From assembly GCF_001411555.2 (NCBI RefSeq), contig NC_049901.1:40518964-40582963 (forward strand): a stretch of 64,000 nt of DNA, written 5' to 3'. This document shows, in pieces, positions 21,640 to 34,849 of this stretch. The notes beneath the pieces are model-generated. The model did not search any database. It saw only the letters and a program-made list of their open reading frames with translations, and was not told where the DNA came from. Numbering within the stretch: the first letter of the stretch is position 1; the number at the start of each line of letters is the position of its first letter. A program made the position numbers and the translations under genes. The DNA is from Juglans regia. Taxonomy: Eukaryota > Streptophyta > Magnoliopsida > Fagales > Juglandaceae.

Positions 21640-23790
21640 GTGCACGTGCAAGCTAAGCATTGGATTGGATCGAAAAAAATCAAAGAGAGGCCTGGACACA
21701 CTTTTGGTGAAAATGTCCGCAACTTGCAAATGAGAGGGCACATACTGAGTGTAAAGTTTGTTGGCGACAACAAGTTCACGAAGAAAGTGATAATCTAACT
21801 CAACATGCTTTGCTCGCTTGTGAGAAACTGGATTGGAGCTCAGGAAGATTGCACTTTTATTGTCGCATAGTAAAAGAGGCCACTATGGAAGGGAAACTTT
21901 GAGATCATGAAGGAGGTGTGTGAGCCAGAGAACTTCAGCGGTAATGAGAGCCAAGGCACGGTACTCAGATTCACAACTGGAGCGAGAGACAGCGGGTTGT
22001 TTCTTGACACTCTAAGAGACCAAATTGTCACCAAGATAAATGGAATAGCCTGACGTAGAGCGACGAGTATTAGGTCATCCTGCCCAAGCTGCATCCGAGT
22101 AGGCAACTAAAGCACCAGGAGTAGTAGATGGATGAAAAGTAAGTCCAAAGTGTAGTGTGCCCTTAACATAGCGAAGAATGCGTTTGACAACTTGAAAGTG
22201 ATCTTCAGTCGAAGAGTGTAGAAATTGACTGACTGAATTTACAGCAAGAGCAATATCAGGACGTGTAATTGTCAGGTATTGGAGGGCACCCACAAGAGAT
22301 TTGTAAAGTGTAGGCTCCGAGAACAAAGGACCATCAGCAGACAGGTGTTGAGAAACAACCATGGGAGTGTGAACCGGTTTGTTGTCAAGTAACTGAGCTC
22401 GTGTGAGAATATCCCATGCATATTTGAGCTGATTGATAAAGAGACCATCATTAGTGGATGTAGCTTCAAGACCAAGGAAGTAGCTGAGAGAGCCCAGATC
22501 CTTAGAAGTGAACTCAGAATTGAGCTTGTGAGTAAAGCTGTCAAGAAGAAAGGAGTTATTGCCTGTGAGAATGATATCATCAACATAGATAAGCAAATAG
22601 ATCATGTCATTCTGCTTGTGGAAGACAAAAAGTGATGTGTCTGCTCGACTGCAATAAAAACCAAGTTGAATGAGAAATGAACTGAAGCAATGAAACCAGA
22701 CGCGAGGAGCTTGCTTGAAACCATAGAAAGCTTTCTTCCGCTAACAAACATGATTAGAAAAACGAGGATCAATGTACCTTGGGAGTTGCTCCATATAAAC
22801 ATTTTCACTGAGATGGCCATTGAGAAATGCATTTTTGACATCAAGTTGACGGAGGGGCCATTTGTTGGTCATAGCAAGAGAAAGTACAACTCGAACAGTA
22901 GTAGCCTTGATGATTGGGCTAAAAGTGTCAATATAGTCAAAACCAGCTACCTGTGTGTAACTTTTGGCAACAAGACGGGTTTTGAAGCGCTCGATGGAAC
23001 CATCAGGTAGATATTTGGTCCGAAACACCCACAATGTTGGTGTTTGCAGGTCGAGGAACGAAAATCCAAGTGTGATTGTTTTGCAAGGCGTGAACTTCTT
23101 CATCCATAGCAGCAACCCAAGCAGGATTCTTAGCAGCGGATTTGAATCCTTTAAGTTCAGTGGATGTAAGAAGAGTAGTAAGAAGTCCAGAGGAACCCAT
23201 AAAACTGAGATGTGCTGGGTGGCGAGTCTTGAAAATACCAGCTTTGGCTCGTGTAAGCATAGGATGAGAGCCCAATGGAGCAGCTGCAGTGGGAGTCCGA
23301 GCAATGATAGGTGACTCAGTAGTGGGCTCGTGAGGAGCCGGTGAAGGGTCCTCTATAGAAAGCGGCAAAGATGGACTTGCATGCGAATGAGCGACCTGCA
23401 AAGACTCATCTATAGGATCAGTACAAATAATACACGAGGTGCATCCAAATTGGGAAATCTTCCGAGAAAGTGGTGAAAAGGAAGACATGGGTAGCTCTGT
23501 ATGGGGAAGACTAGGTTCCAAGAAATTGGAAATTTGAAGGGATGAGATGGGTTGATCCTGAGAGGTATGACGAGAGGGAAAGTGGTTCTCATCAAATTGG
23601 GCATGGCGGGTAATATAAAGTTTAGAGGTGGTGGGGTCAAGAAAACGAAATCCTTTATAAGAGGAACTGTAATCCATGAAGATGCAAGGAATACTACGCA
23701 GAGAAAATTTGTTAGTCATGTAATCACGTAAACAAGGATAAACACGACAACCAAAAGAATGAAATTTGTTAGTCATGTTCAAGAATGTCT
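21640..23790 (-). pseudogene. Copia pol remnant (integrase end, reverse transcriptase, RNase H)
   Basis: From right to left: the integrase C-terminal part with FGCRVYPCLRDYMTNKF and FMDYSSSYKGFRFLDP (23750-23640), a Pro/Ser-rich linker, WVAAMDEEVHALQNNHTW (about 23125-23070), DVKNAFLNGHLSENVYMEQL (about 22840), the active site YVDDIILTGNN (about 22588-22550), LSYFLGLEA, ALQYLTITRPDIALAVNSVS and the RNase H piece ending YSDAAWAG near 22075. VADIFTKSVSRPL follows at about 21720. Frameshifts or stops near 23000, 22740, 22610 and 22075 break it. The N-terminal half of the polyprotein is missing. Confidence 0.9.
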
Positions 23791-23824
23791 TCAACACTCT
23801 TGCACACTCAAATTTTAATGTCAT

Positions 23825-25394
23825 TACTTGCTAGACATACTAACAAGTAGAGAGGGTATGTATTTATTTGTGAGTTAATCTAAGTTGCTTCAAGATTTAT
23901 CATGTGTTTATCTAGGAGCAATTCATCTTTAAGTTACAAAAACAACATGCAACTTCTATTATTACCCACAAGAGTCAAAGGCAAAATAGTGGTTTAGTTC
24001 TATCTGACAGTTGATCTTATCAACTTCTATAAAAGATTGTGGTGCAAGAGTCCTACACACACTTCCAATTTTATTCTAGACCTTTCAGAAGTTTCACAAT
24101 AATGATGGTTTAAGATTATCTGACACTCACAATAATCTTTATTCGTTTCCAACTACTGCTCATGGAGGAGATTAATGCGACGATTAAGTCGTATAAATAA
24201 TCATTAGGCTTTCTTCATGGTTATCTCAAAGTTACTAAACTATGCACATCTAATTGCACACACATCTAAGAAATTTGCCGCGGTAATCTAAGTCAGAAAA
24301 AAAATAATTAATACATGTCGCAAGATCAAAAATTTGTTATGCTTCCTAATCATTTCTTGTGCCTCAATGCTTAATTATTAATTTCTAACTTAATTTTCGT
24401 GCAAATTTATATCGTATAGGAGATTAATTCCAAATCAATCTCAACCATACTCCTACTAGGATAAGTAATCTACTGAGTCAGTCACATGTAAAAATAATTT
24501 CTCTCTAGATCAAAGAAATCAATTTGAGTCAATCAGAAACATGGACTAATCAAACTCGGGCTACTTAATCTTCTAGTTTATCACATTCTAAAAAACTAAA
24601 GACAAATCTTAAAAATAGTCTAACAATACAAGTGATAAAATAAGCTCATACAATTACGTGTAGTCACAATACATGTACAAAAATAATCACATCACATTTG
24701 ATCCAAATAATTATTATTCACCAAAAAATAATAATCTAGGCAATTTATAACGTAAAATAAAATGCCTATAAATGTGATAAAACATCACATCATAATATCA
24801 TGGCATTCATGTATTCAATAAGCACATGAAAAAATATATATAAAAAAAATAAATATTTTATGCCATAATTACATACTGAATTACTAAATAAAATCAACAT
24901 AAGCTTATAGCCTTTGTGTGTCATGGGTTCAAAATACCAACCAAGCATTTTGTCAAAAGTTACTTTTTTAGACAGCTAATTGGCTGCACCCTCTTAGGCG
25001 GCCAGGTGCAGAGCGGGCCTGTGCCTGCAAGGCTCACAACCCAATCCACAAACACCCTTAATAGGATATGATACGGGTTAGATATTTTTTTTTTCAAAAA
25101 AAAAAAATGGCCCAAATCAGTATAAGCCTAAAACAAGTTTTCAGCCAAAAAATAAATTTAAACCAGACTAAACTTATGTTTTGTTGGAAAAAAGATACAT
25201 GGGCCGGGCTGAAAAGCTTGATTTAATAAAAAACAACCCACTTGATTTACAGCCCACAACCCAAATTCAACAAAAAACAAAATGATTTAAAAACAATCCA
25301 CAGTGCTTCTTCTTCTTCCTTCCACCCGTTCAGTTACAAGTGTAACGGAAGAAAAAATAAAAAAACTTAAATTTTTTTTTTTAGCTGCTTGTAA
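23825..25394. other. Intergenic, nothing recognised
   Basis: AT-rich, without a supported ORF. Part of it may be an unrecognised end of the neighbouring LTR elements. A/T homopolymers occur at about 25090-25110 and 25370-25382. Confidence 0.45.
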
Positions 25395-26747
25395 CCGCTG
25401 CCCCTAGTGGCAACAGAAGATCACAGCAGCGCAGCCTCACTCGGCGCAGCGTGCAACACTGATACTTTTGCTGCCTGTGCTTGCGGGTAGCACTATGGGC
25501 TACTACCCACCTGGTATGCGCAACTCATGGAGCACCGTTGCACCTGCAATGTCGCACAGCACCGCAAACCTGCACGCAACATCCATCCGGCGTTGCTTGT
25601 AGCACCGCACAGAAAATAATGAAGGTTCCGTGCTCTGTGCGCGGCAGCGCTTGCAGCACCACCATGGTGCGCGTTGCTCTGCACGCAGCAGAGGACAGCG
25701 CCTCCGTCGAGGTGAGCGCAGCTGTGCATATAGCGCGGCCATTCCACTCCTAGATGCTTCTCGCACCTGCAGGTGCTCCTAACCCGTGCTGCTGCACTGC
25801 GCTACATGGCCTGGTAAGCCATGGTGCAGAGCAGAGCATGGCGGGTTGCGCCAAGGCTGGTGCACGCAACTGCATGGGCATCGCAGCACCCAGCTGGTGT
25901 GCCCAAGTTGCACTGCACGCTACACTTTCATGGGTGCGAGATCACTCTTCCGTCGCACCACGGTGCAGGTGCGTGCTGCACCTTCAAGGTGCACTTTACC
26001 CACGGTTTTTAACAGCCGCCGCACCCTGGGCAGCGAAACACCATGTGCTACGCTGCACGCGTTGGGAGCACGCAGCCAGGTTCGGCTACGACACCAGTTG
26101 CCGCAGCAGTGCAGGCCACCTTGCGCTAGCTTCATACGACACTCTGGAGCAGTGTAGCTCCTCTGTCATGGCAGTGCTGCTGTCTGGTGTGGCCTAACAC
26201 CGATGTGCACCACAACCTCTCAAGCAGCCATGGTTGCCGAGAGAAAAAATTTTATCGTGCGAGAAAATGTTTCCTTAAGAGAAATCACAATACGCACATC
26301 AAATACAAATCGGGAACAATCGATTGGCTCTGATATTAATGTTAAAAATACTATATTAGAATACACAACATAAGCGATATTACTTTATAAGAAATATTTC
26401 GGATTTAGTATGATTGTCCCACGGATTCTTCAGCGTTGTTGTTCGTCCACTATCATCACATCGATAGTGAAGGGTGCTATGTGGTAATATCAGAGCAACA
26501 CTCACACGTTCCACAACCTAAATTTCGTGACTAGAGAGAATTATTTTAAGAGAAATAACTTATTTTTTTAAGTGTATCATCCAAAAAGGAGAAAAGATTA
26601 TATAAATAGTCTCTCTAGTGTAACCCCTGACTAGCCATTAAGAGTCAACCATCAAGTCTCATGAAATGGCTAAAAAACCACTTCATAATCTCTAAGGGAA
26701 AGTAAATGAGTGTTTACTGTAGATCTCCTTTCTTACAAAAATTAACA
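25395..26747 (-). mobile_element. LTR with primer site and GC-rich leader, partial retroelement
   Basis: A 408-bp candidate LTR (26340-26747) has matching ends, TGTTAA...TTAACA. On the minus strand it is followed by TTAATATCAGAGCC (26339-26326), close to the tRNA-Met primer site. Further in that direction lies an 800-bp GC-rich block (about 26215-25400) full of GCAGCAC/GTGCAGC-type words. No gag or pol domain and no second LTR are seen, so the element is incomplete or non-coding. The left boundary is a guess. Confidence 0.6.
26340..26747 (-). repeat. Candidate LTR next to a primer-binding site
   Basis: Has perfect short terminal inverted repeats (TGTTAA and TTAACA), a TATATAA-type box near 26600, and a tRNA-Met-like primer site abutting its left end. 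Confidence 0.65.
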
Positions 26748-28823
26748 AGCAACCAAAAATAAGATGATCGAGATACGCGGTACCAATTAATTATTATTTT
26801 ATTTTCCTACGCCATATATATTAATTATATTATCACGGCGGTCGATCGATCGGCGGCTGAAGAAGTCGAAGATCAGCACCATGCAAACATATATAGTACA
26901 GTGCTAATTGTTTCCGAACTTGCTGATGCAATATTAATAGTTTAAAAAGATCACTAGAGAAGATTACGTACGATTCATGGGATCTATTTTATAATGCAAC
27001 TTAATTTTCCTTTTCTCCGAAAGCTATATATGGAAATTTATATATAATATTCCATATGAAAAGTTTATTTATGAAAGCAAAATAAGCCACAGTACTGAGC
27101 AAAGATGGGAAAATTAAGCCCCAAAAAAAAAAAAGGGGAGAGATGGGAAATTAAGCAACTAATCCAATGGCTAAAGATTATTTAAGCAAGATGTTGCATG
27201 CGTGCCCTGATCTCTTCCCTTATTCGAGACAAATGGCTTTTCCATTAATTACCTCTAGTTTTTTCATCCAAACATCGCTTTAAATTAACAAAGCTGCTTC
27301 TCAGCGATCCGGCCGTTTATTAGAGATATCAGCCCTCTTATCATCATCACCCAAGTCAAAAATCACACAAAAAAGGGGTATAGATGCAGCCACACACGAT
27401 CAGAAAACTAGGTCACACAACCCCTGTCGTTCGAATCACACAACCCCTACCTTTCGAAAATCATATCATTGAGACCCTGTCATCTCTTCCGTCAAAATCG
27501 AAAGTCACTGCTTGTTGCGAGGCGTCAGTCATCTCTTCCGTCCCTCTGCACCGTCGTCCAAGAGCTTTGGAAGTTCAACTGCCACCATCTCAGTCCGACA
27601 GATTTCAACCTAATCCCATCGACAAATCACTGCATGTAAAAAGCATAACAAGATCTTTCTTCAATCAAAAGATCTGACTTTCCCTTACCCGTATAGTCAA
27701 TTTGGCTTAATAAAATTTTGCCACTTAAAGAAATTGATAGGATGGCTTTCAATCTCCTTCTTGATCCATCTCTTTATCATGGACTCGAAATGAAAGAAAG
27801 TGCAATAAAGATCAGAGGCTTTTGAGCGGGAAATCTTGGGAAATAGATCTCTCCATTTCTGATGGATCTATACGTTCCTAAACTTCCTATATGCTTCGAA
27901 CTTTGAAGAGGTCGTTCTCTACTTTGCATTGAAAATTTCCCCATTTATATAATTTTTCAAGACTGCTAACATATTTGCAATTGATTTTATTTTGATTATT
28001 CCAGTCTAAGAGGTAGGGAGAGTATTTTGAAGAGAACAACAATTGCTCAATCGAATAAACTAGAAAATGTTCTAGTCTGAAGTAGAAGAAGAAGAGAAAA
28101 TCGCAGAAGAAGAATTCTCAAAAATAAGAAAAATGGAACCATTCGGTGGAACCCTTCAGTGAATCTGTCACTAGGGTTTAAGAAAAATGCAACCATTCGG
28201 TGAAGATGTCCATCTCCTTACCACGGTCGCGAGAGGAGCCCTGGCGAAGAGTTGGGGGTCCCACCATCACGAAACGGAACCTGGAAATTCAAATGCTAGA
28301 CACGGATGTTCAAATAATCAGGTGAAGTGCGGTCACACCATCACTAACTTGAGAAGCATACGTGGCAGAACACTATTGGCAGGCTATTTTTAATGGGTTA
28401 TAAGCCCAACCAGTCAGAAGGTTTTCTCTTAAATTAAAATGTTTTCATTTCTTATGTTTTACAAGTTTGCGGAAAATAGCTAGGGATCAACCTTTTCTTT
28501 GCCATACTAGGCATGCAGGTAGCAGCATCACTTACGGAAATGAAAAAAAGAAAATGCTACTTTGACACCTCATTTTGATACCTCATATATCTTAAATTTT
28601 TTTTTACTTAATAGTTAAGGAAGTAACTATTAGCGTATTGATATATTTTTATATTTTTTAAAAATATTTTAAAATGATAAAAAAAAATATGAATAAAAAA
28701 TTGAGAAAAAATTAGAAGATAAATTTGTGCTAGGCGGCATGCCCAACGGTCAATGATGGGCAGTAGCCTAGCACAACTCATGAAAAAATTGTCATAAGTT
28801 GCCAGAAAGCATATAAGCAACAC
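26748..28823. other. Intergenic, nothing recognised
   Basis: Several stretches look leader-like (for example CACACAACCCCT twice at 27410-27450, and CATTCGGTGGA/CATTCGGTGAA near 28140 and 28194), but no domain or element boundary was recognised. ORFs at 27384-27677 and 28187-28393 are unsupported. Confidence 0.45.
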
Positions 28824-29200
28824 GTACAGCAACATACAGTATTACCAGTGACAGCATTTTTCTTGCTTCCACAGTTCATCTTGGTTGGATAGGAGAGTAC
28901 TCTTCATGCACATAGGCCAACGTAATTAATTTCTTCATAATAGTCACCAAAAGGGATGAAAGCATTTTCCATTTGGTACCAGCCTTTTCCTCAACCATCT
29001 CGCTTGGTTTCTTTGGAAGTAGTCTTCTGGTCAAGATCGTAGAGAAAGTACTGCATGGGAAGGAAGGAAGGTTGGCTAGCCCCTAAGATAAATGATGGCA
29101 GATTGGATTGTTTCTATGTTATGCTCCATCGATTTGGCTAATTTATATCTGGTTTGCGCATCGATCTTGGTATATATGAGCCAAACCCTGTCCAAAATGC
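28824..29200 (+). pseudogene. Broken copy of the last NPF exon
   Basis: The sequence follows the NPF gene exon at about 17305-17665 with many substitutions and small indels. Clear matches are FFLLPQFILVG (functional copy FFLIPQFFLVG), the word for SPKGMK, a CTTGGTTTCTTTG segment, GATTGGATTGTTTCTATG (functional GGCTTGATTGTTTCTATG) and TATATCTGGTTTG. A stop replaces the Ser of the VGSGEAF motif, and frameshifts follow. Only this part of one exon remains and the upstream exons are not visible. It has the same orientation as the intact gene 11 kb upstream, so it is probably what is left of a tandem duplicate. Confidence 0.88.
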
Positions 29201-29499
29201 ATGCTCAGAACACCAGTAGTGAAGAAAAAGTGATGTGTGCTAAAACCTCTGCCTTTTCAACCAATGATTTCACTCTTGTGAATAGTAAAAACTATTTATA
29301 GTCTTTTTTTTTTCTTTTTTTTTTTCTAATCAAGCATTATATTAAAAAAAAAACAGAATACAAATTGTTCAAGGTGGATCCTTTCCACTATCAAGAAATA
29401 AAAAGCATCTAGTTAGAATATCTAAAAGAATGCATCCAAAAGTTAGGTTGGTTGCTGCCCATTGTGCCACTAAATGTGCACATCAATTTTGAGATCAAT

Positions 29500-30850
29500 G
29501 AATTTTGGCTACTTTCCGTTCCTGGTGATGATTGAAGATTTGTTGAATGTCTTCAATGATGGGGAGATTTGCCAATGCGAGGTCGAGTTTGTGCTTTTAA
29601 TGGCTATGATGACGAATTGGGCGTCACCTTCAATTATTGCTAGGATTTGCTGATGTTGGGATGCCATTTTGGAGGCTAGATGTGCTGCTGAAACTTTGGC
29701 TATCAAGGGATTTATGGTTTGAATTTTTTCTGCTCTAATCTCCAAGATTTCTCCATTATGGTCTCCGCATATTGCTGTTGCTGCTGAGAATGAATCTCTA
29801 ACTATGGCGTCGAAGGAAAAGCTTTTAAAATTTTGTGGTGGAGGTTTCTAGACATCATCTTGATTTTTCTTCTTTCCTTCTCATGCATGCTTTTATTCTT
29901 GGTAGATCTGGTTCAATCTGTTTTTTGCCGTCTCTAAAGATAGAGAAGAGTGGTTGTGGACTATGTCGTTTCTTTGCCTCCAAATGAAATCCATGATAAT
30001 CACCACAAATAATTGAAAATTGTGCTTCTTTGTCTCCCCTAGTCCCATTTCCTTTTCTGGGTGCAGAATCATCTTTATCCAATCTGATATGGATTGTATT
30101 GGCAGATTTGCAAGATTCAATGGCCAAGAGCTTTGTTGCCATAATATCTGATTTATCGGACACTCAATGAAGAGATGTAGTGAGGTTTCTTCTACCTTGT
30201 TACATAGTGGACATTCTTCAGATTCAAGTTGAGGGATGACTTCGCTTACTCTTGATTTGGTAGGGAGGATGTTCCAAAATAGTTTCCATAATAACAGCTT
30301 GTGACGGTCATGGATCTTTAAACTCCAAGAGTGGTTTAAAGAGGGCCAGTAAGGGATTCAGTTGAGCTATATATTGATTTCTTGCCACTATGTGATAAGT
30401 TGTTTTAACAGAGAATTTCCCATTGTGGTTCAGGGACTATATTATATTGTCTTGTCTCTGGGAGATTGTCGTCAAAGGTATATTTAGGATTTCTGAGATG
30501 CTTTCTTGATCAAATAAATTTTGCATTTTTTATATATCCCAAGACCGTGGGTGGCTTGTGATTATGTTTGAGACCTTTAAAAAAGGGTGGATCTGGTTCA
30601 TTTCGCGTATAGATTTTGGTTTGAAATTTTCCATAGAAGAGATCCATGATTCTGACCAGATATTAACCGAAATTCCATTATTAATTTGGTAGCATCGTCC
30701 TTGTATGAGAAGGTGTCTTGTCTGGAGAATTCCTTTCCATAGACTAGAATCAGACGGTTTAGTTGTCACATTCCAAAAATCCAAATGCTTGAGGTATCTT
30801 GCCAAAAGGAGGGAGTGCCATAATCCATTCTGTCTTTCACTCATTTCTCA
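29500..30850 (-). pseudogene. LINE zf-RVT and RNase H-like C-terminal region, broken
   Basis: SLWKGILQTRHLLIQGRCYQ and INIWSESWI-type words (30740-30640) mark the region after the reverse transcriptase. The zf-RVT box follows with ECPLCNKVEE, LHLFIECP and ILWQQSSWPLNL (about 30220-30110). The final part (29880-29500) is compatible with a degraded RNase H domain. Confidence 0.8.
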
Positions 30851-32700
30851 TCCTGTCTTTGCTAATAAAGTTTGATTCATATTTTCCATCAGTCTCAGAC
30901 CAAGTCCTCTTGACTTTTTTTATTGGCATATTGATTTCCATGATTTTAAAGTCAGATTGTGGGTTTTACCTCTTGGAAATTCCCACAAAGAATTTTTGAA
31001 GTTGGTGTCGAGGATCTTGCATACTGCTTTTGGTAGTCGAAAAGAATTCATATAATAAGATGGATGGTGCTTACAACTGTTCTAATCAACATTGTTCTCT
31101 CTGCTTGTAATAGTAACTTTAATTTCCATCCTTCCAAATTTTTTTCCACTTTAGCTGGCATTTCTTTATGGTTCTCTTCTTTGTTCTTGCTAAAGGAAGT
31201 TGGAAGGACCAAGTATTTTATTCTCACCGAAGAAGCTTTATATGGGAGCCATTGTGCAATGATCGATTTGGACACTAAACAGGTATTTCTTGTGATGAAG
31301 ATGGAGGATTTGCTCAAATTTATTTTTTGCCCCTACCATTGCTGATATTTTTCTAAACTTTGAGAGATTACTTTGGCATTTTTTTTAGTTGCTTTGGTAA
31401 GAATGATAGTGTCATCCGCAAAGAGTAAGTGTGAAATAGGTGGGTTGTTTCCGCTAATTCTTATTCCTTCAAGTGACCCTTGCACTTCGGCTTTTAACAA
31501 ATTCTTGATAGTGCCTCTGTAATCAGTATGAAGAGAAAGGGCGAGATCGGGGTCTCCTTGTCGTAGCCTTCTTTGTGCTTTGAAAAACCCCCTGGTGAAC
31601 CATTTTTATGACGGAAAAGGTTGCAGTTGTCACACATTCCTTTATCAGATTTATTCATCTTTGATTGTATCCCAATACTTTCATTACCATAAAGAGAAAC
31701 TCCCATTCAACTAGATCAAAAGTTTTTTCCATGTCAAGCTTGATGTTCATTAATCATTTTTGTCCCGTTTTCTTTCTGAGGTGGTGCAACAATTCATGGG
31801 CGATTATGGTGTTTTCGTTTATGTTGTGGCCCGGAATAAAAGTTGTTTGAAGAGAGGAGATTATGTTGGCTAGTGTGGATTTGAATCGGTTTGCCAATAT
31901 TTTTGGAATGATTTTGTAGATAATATTTCTGAGGCTGATTGGTCGTTATTGGCTTAGGGTACTTGGATTTTGGATTTTTTGGATGAGTGTTATGTTGGTG
32001 TGATTCATTTGCCTCAAGAGCTTTCCACTTCTGAAAAAATTCTAAACAGTTTTGATGACCTCTTTTTTTATGATGCTCGAATAGTGTCTATAGAAGAGTA
32101 TTGTCATTCCATCTATACCTGGTGCTTTGTGGTTTGGGATATGTTTTAGAGCCCCGAAAATTTCCTCTTCACTTGACATCGCATTGAATAATTCATTATC
32201 TTAATCCGAAATTTGCTTTTCAAAAAGATTGTCTAAGTGTTCTGAAATTTGCGGATCGGATGAAGTGTACATTATTCTAAAGTAATGAATAAAAGAGGAT
32301 TCAATAACAATTGGGTCCATGGACCATTTACCTCGTCCCAATTTGATGGAGTCTATCGCATTGCTTCTTCTCCAGATTGTTGTTGAAAGGTGGAAAAATT
32401 ATGTATTAAGATTCGAGAATGTGAGCCAAGCAATTCTTGATTTTTGTCACCATAATATTTCTTCATTTTCCATTTGCTTTTGGAGGCTGTGTTGCAGGAG
32501 CTTCTCTTTTTCTTCGTTGTGAGAAGTCATGGGGTGGCTTTGGAATTCAAGTAGCTCTCTTTCAATTTCCTGTATATTGTTATGAATTCGCCCAAAATGA
32601 ATTTTATTACATAGCTTGAGAGCATCCTTTGTTGATTTGATTTTTTTGCATAGTACGTAGGAAGAATTGCCTTGGTAGTTTTTGATCCATGCTTCTTTGA
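30850..32700 (-). pseudogene. LINE reverse transcriptase, broken
   Basis: From right to left: FIPGHNINENTIIAHELLHH (about 31835-31775), then MNIKLDMEKTFDLVEWEFL (about 31750-31695), a region with SPFLFILITEALSRIC (31540-31494), and the catalytic box HLLFADDTIILT (about 31432-31395). FADD is the usual catalytic box of plant LINE reverse transcriptases. Stops and frame changes are frequent. Confidence 0.88.
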
Positions 32701-32839
32701 TCATGTTGTGGTTGAGTGGTTCATGAATCCAAAATTTTTCAAATTTAAAAGACAAGGCTCTTCGATGATTAATTGTTGTGTGTAGCAGAAGTGGATGGTG
32801 ATCCGAGACTGATGAAGTTAAGTGTTGTAGTGTAGCATC

Positions 32840-33491
32840 CAAAAAAAATAACCTCCATTTTTTATTATCAATTGCTCAAACTAATCTTTCTCTGATAAGT
32901 GCATTTCCATGCCTGTTGTTTGACCATGTGAATTTTGGATTTGTGTATCCTATGTCAATGAGTCCATTTTTTTCCATTAGAGATTTGAGTCCTTCATTTT
33001 GATTGAAGGGGATCGGGGATCAGGGATCGGGCTCGGGCACCCATCGTGTTTCTCTGATTGATTTAGGAGATCATTAAAATCGCCCATGCATATCCACCGC
33101 CCTGGAAATGCTTGGTGTATTGAATCCAAATGAGTCCAGAAATTTGCTTTGTAATTCCATTGAGTTGGCACATAAACATAAGTAATTAACCATGGATGAT
33201 GAGGAGGATTTGAGTAAATAAAACTGAAATAGCATTCATATTTATATGAACTGGTTCTAATTCTACACCAAGACGCCACATAAATAGAAGGCCCCCTTTT
33301 TTACCAAAAGCTGGATAGCTAACAAAATGATGGAAACCTATACTATTTACAATAGATATGGTGCGTTGTTCCGACACCAAGGTTTCCGACAAAAAGATGA
33401 CGTACGGGTTATATTTCTTAATATTAGTCCTTAAATTTCTGATTGTCTTAGGTCGGGCTAAACCCCTGCAATTCCAAGCCATTGTTTTCAT
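32840..33491 (-). pseudogene. LINE ORF2 endonuclease domain, broken
   Basis: Starts MKTMAWNCRGLARPKTIRNL with the catalytic Glu motif VIFLSETLV. After a frameshift near 33200 it continues with WICMGDFNDLLNQSEKHDG (about 33105-33045), and the terminal SDHHPLLL signature lies at about 32810. All expected motifs are present but spread over different frames. Confidence 0.88.
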
Positions 33492-34849
33492 TCAGAGGGG
33501 GGAGGCATTTTGAAGCTTGCCTCTTAGCTTGTTTGGGCTTTCCTTGAGGTGGAGGTGAATGTCTGCTATAAGGTGACATGAGGGCCTTCCCTTTGAGTTT
33601 TTGTATTTTGCCTCTTGAACTTAACTGCATTTCCAACAGGGTAAGAGCTAGTGTGGACTCTTCTATTTGGTACTCAGTGGTTGTGGCATTGACCCCGCTT
33701 GGTGCTTCTATTTTCTCTGATGGCTAAAATTTTTTGGAGGTTGAGAGACTTTAGTGTCGGTTGAGGCTTTCTATCTTTTGAATTGAAGGTTTATGGGATC
33801 GATTGTCATAAGTGAGGCCAATTGGGAATTCTGCTGGATTGGCTGCAGGAATGTGTGTGGTGGGGACTTAGGTGAGTCTGATGGTGAGGTTGGGTTCGTG
33901 AAGGATGCTTGGGTGGGAAAGGTTGATGGGCTTTGTTTAGTTTGGTTGGGGTGGGCTATGTCTTTTTGACATGGGTTGTCGGTTTGAGTCTGATGTGGGG
34001 TGTTTGTGGGATTGGGAGAGGTTTGGCTTGGGTTAGGGGACGAGCTCGATTGAGTTTCTAGTAAAAGAGGGGGCGGGTCTAATGGACAGAGGGTTATGGG
34101 CCTTACAATGAAATGTGTTTTCCTTTTTCATCTATGAAAAGAGGCCTTTTTTTAATAAATGAGGATGACATTAAACTGGGTTCACCGATATGTGTGTCTA
34201 AGGTCTTGGCTCCGTGCTTTTCTTATTGAGCTTTAAACCCCTACATGGCTGAGTAGATCTGTCACCACTGTACTTTCCATGGGGTGTATCTTCTAGCCGA
34301 CAATGTGTATTATTTGATATGAGACCAATTCCTCTTTGTATCGCCATTGCCATCCTATCAACAAAATTTTTCCTTTTTCCAATTGATGAGATGGAGAAAT
34401 TTTTCTTGATTGATGAGTTCGGCTGATTTGAGGTAGGGGTTGGTTCCACAGTGAACAAATTGAATTTTGTTGTTGCTGCCGAGTTTAATGCTGCCGGATT
34501 ACTGTAGTTGAACAGTGGGCTCGAGTTGAATGATGCAGGATGAGAAGAAATCCAAGGATGTTCCTGGTGCAGCACCGGCAATGGAAAGAAATGGTGAAGT
34601 TCCGGCTACTCTGTTGCGGGTTGTTCTCTATTGCTGTTGGTAAGCTTGTTCTTATTTAGAAAAAAGATTTGGCTATTTCCTTGATGCTGATTGATTGTGG
34701 TTTGAAGCTCTTTTCCTTTTCTTCTTCTTTCTTGAGACTCGGATGCTTGAGTATATTGATTTGGAAAAAAAAAACACTTCTGATTCTTGGTTGTCTTGTG
34801 TTTGATAGAATGACTAAGTGGTGGTTGGGGTTGTGAATTCAGCTCTTAG

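Larger units (their letters stand above)
21392..23800 (-). mobile_element. Copia element, 5'-truncated, minus strand
   Basis: A 3' LTR (21392 to about 21617) related to the LTR at 9238 is preceded, in the minus direction, by a C/G homopolymer tract (21611-21625) acting as polypurine tract, and by pol coding up to about 23800. Gag, protease, most of integrase and the 5' LTR are absent. The family is the same as or close to the element at 9.2-11.0 kb. Confidence 0.88.

Noticed and set aside
21608..21660. C run followed by alternating GCGCGCACGTGCACGTGC as a possible special structure
   Set aside because: The homopolymer is the expected polypurine tract of the minus-strand copia element and the rest is a short simple-sequence stretch. 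No regulatory meaning can be supported from sequence alone.
25481..26197. Overlapping ORFs on both strands of the GC-rich block, rich in Ala, Cys and His
   Set aside because: High GC reduces stop codons in all frames. The proteins are repetitive, show no domain, and exist on both strands at once.
28608..28835. 75-codon minus-strand ORF next to the NPF remnant
   Set aside because: AT-rich, Phe/Ile-rich and without conserved features.
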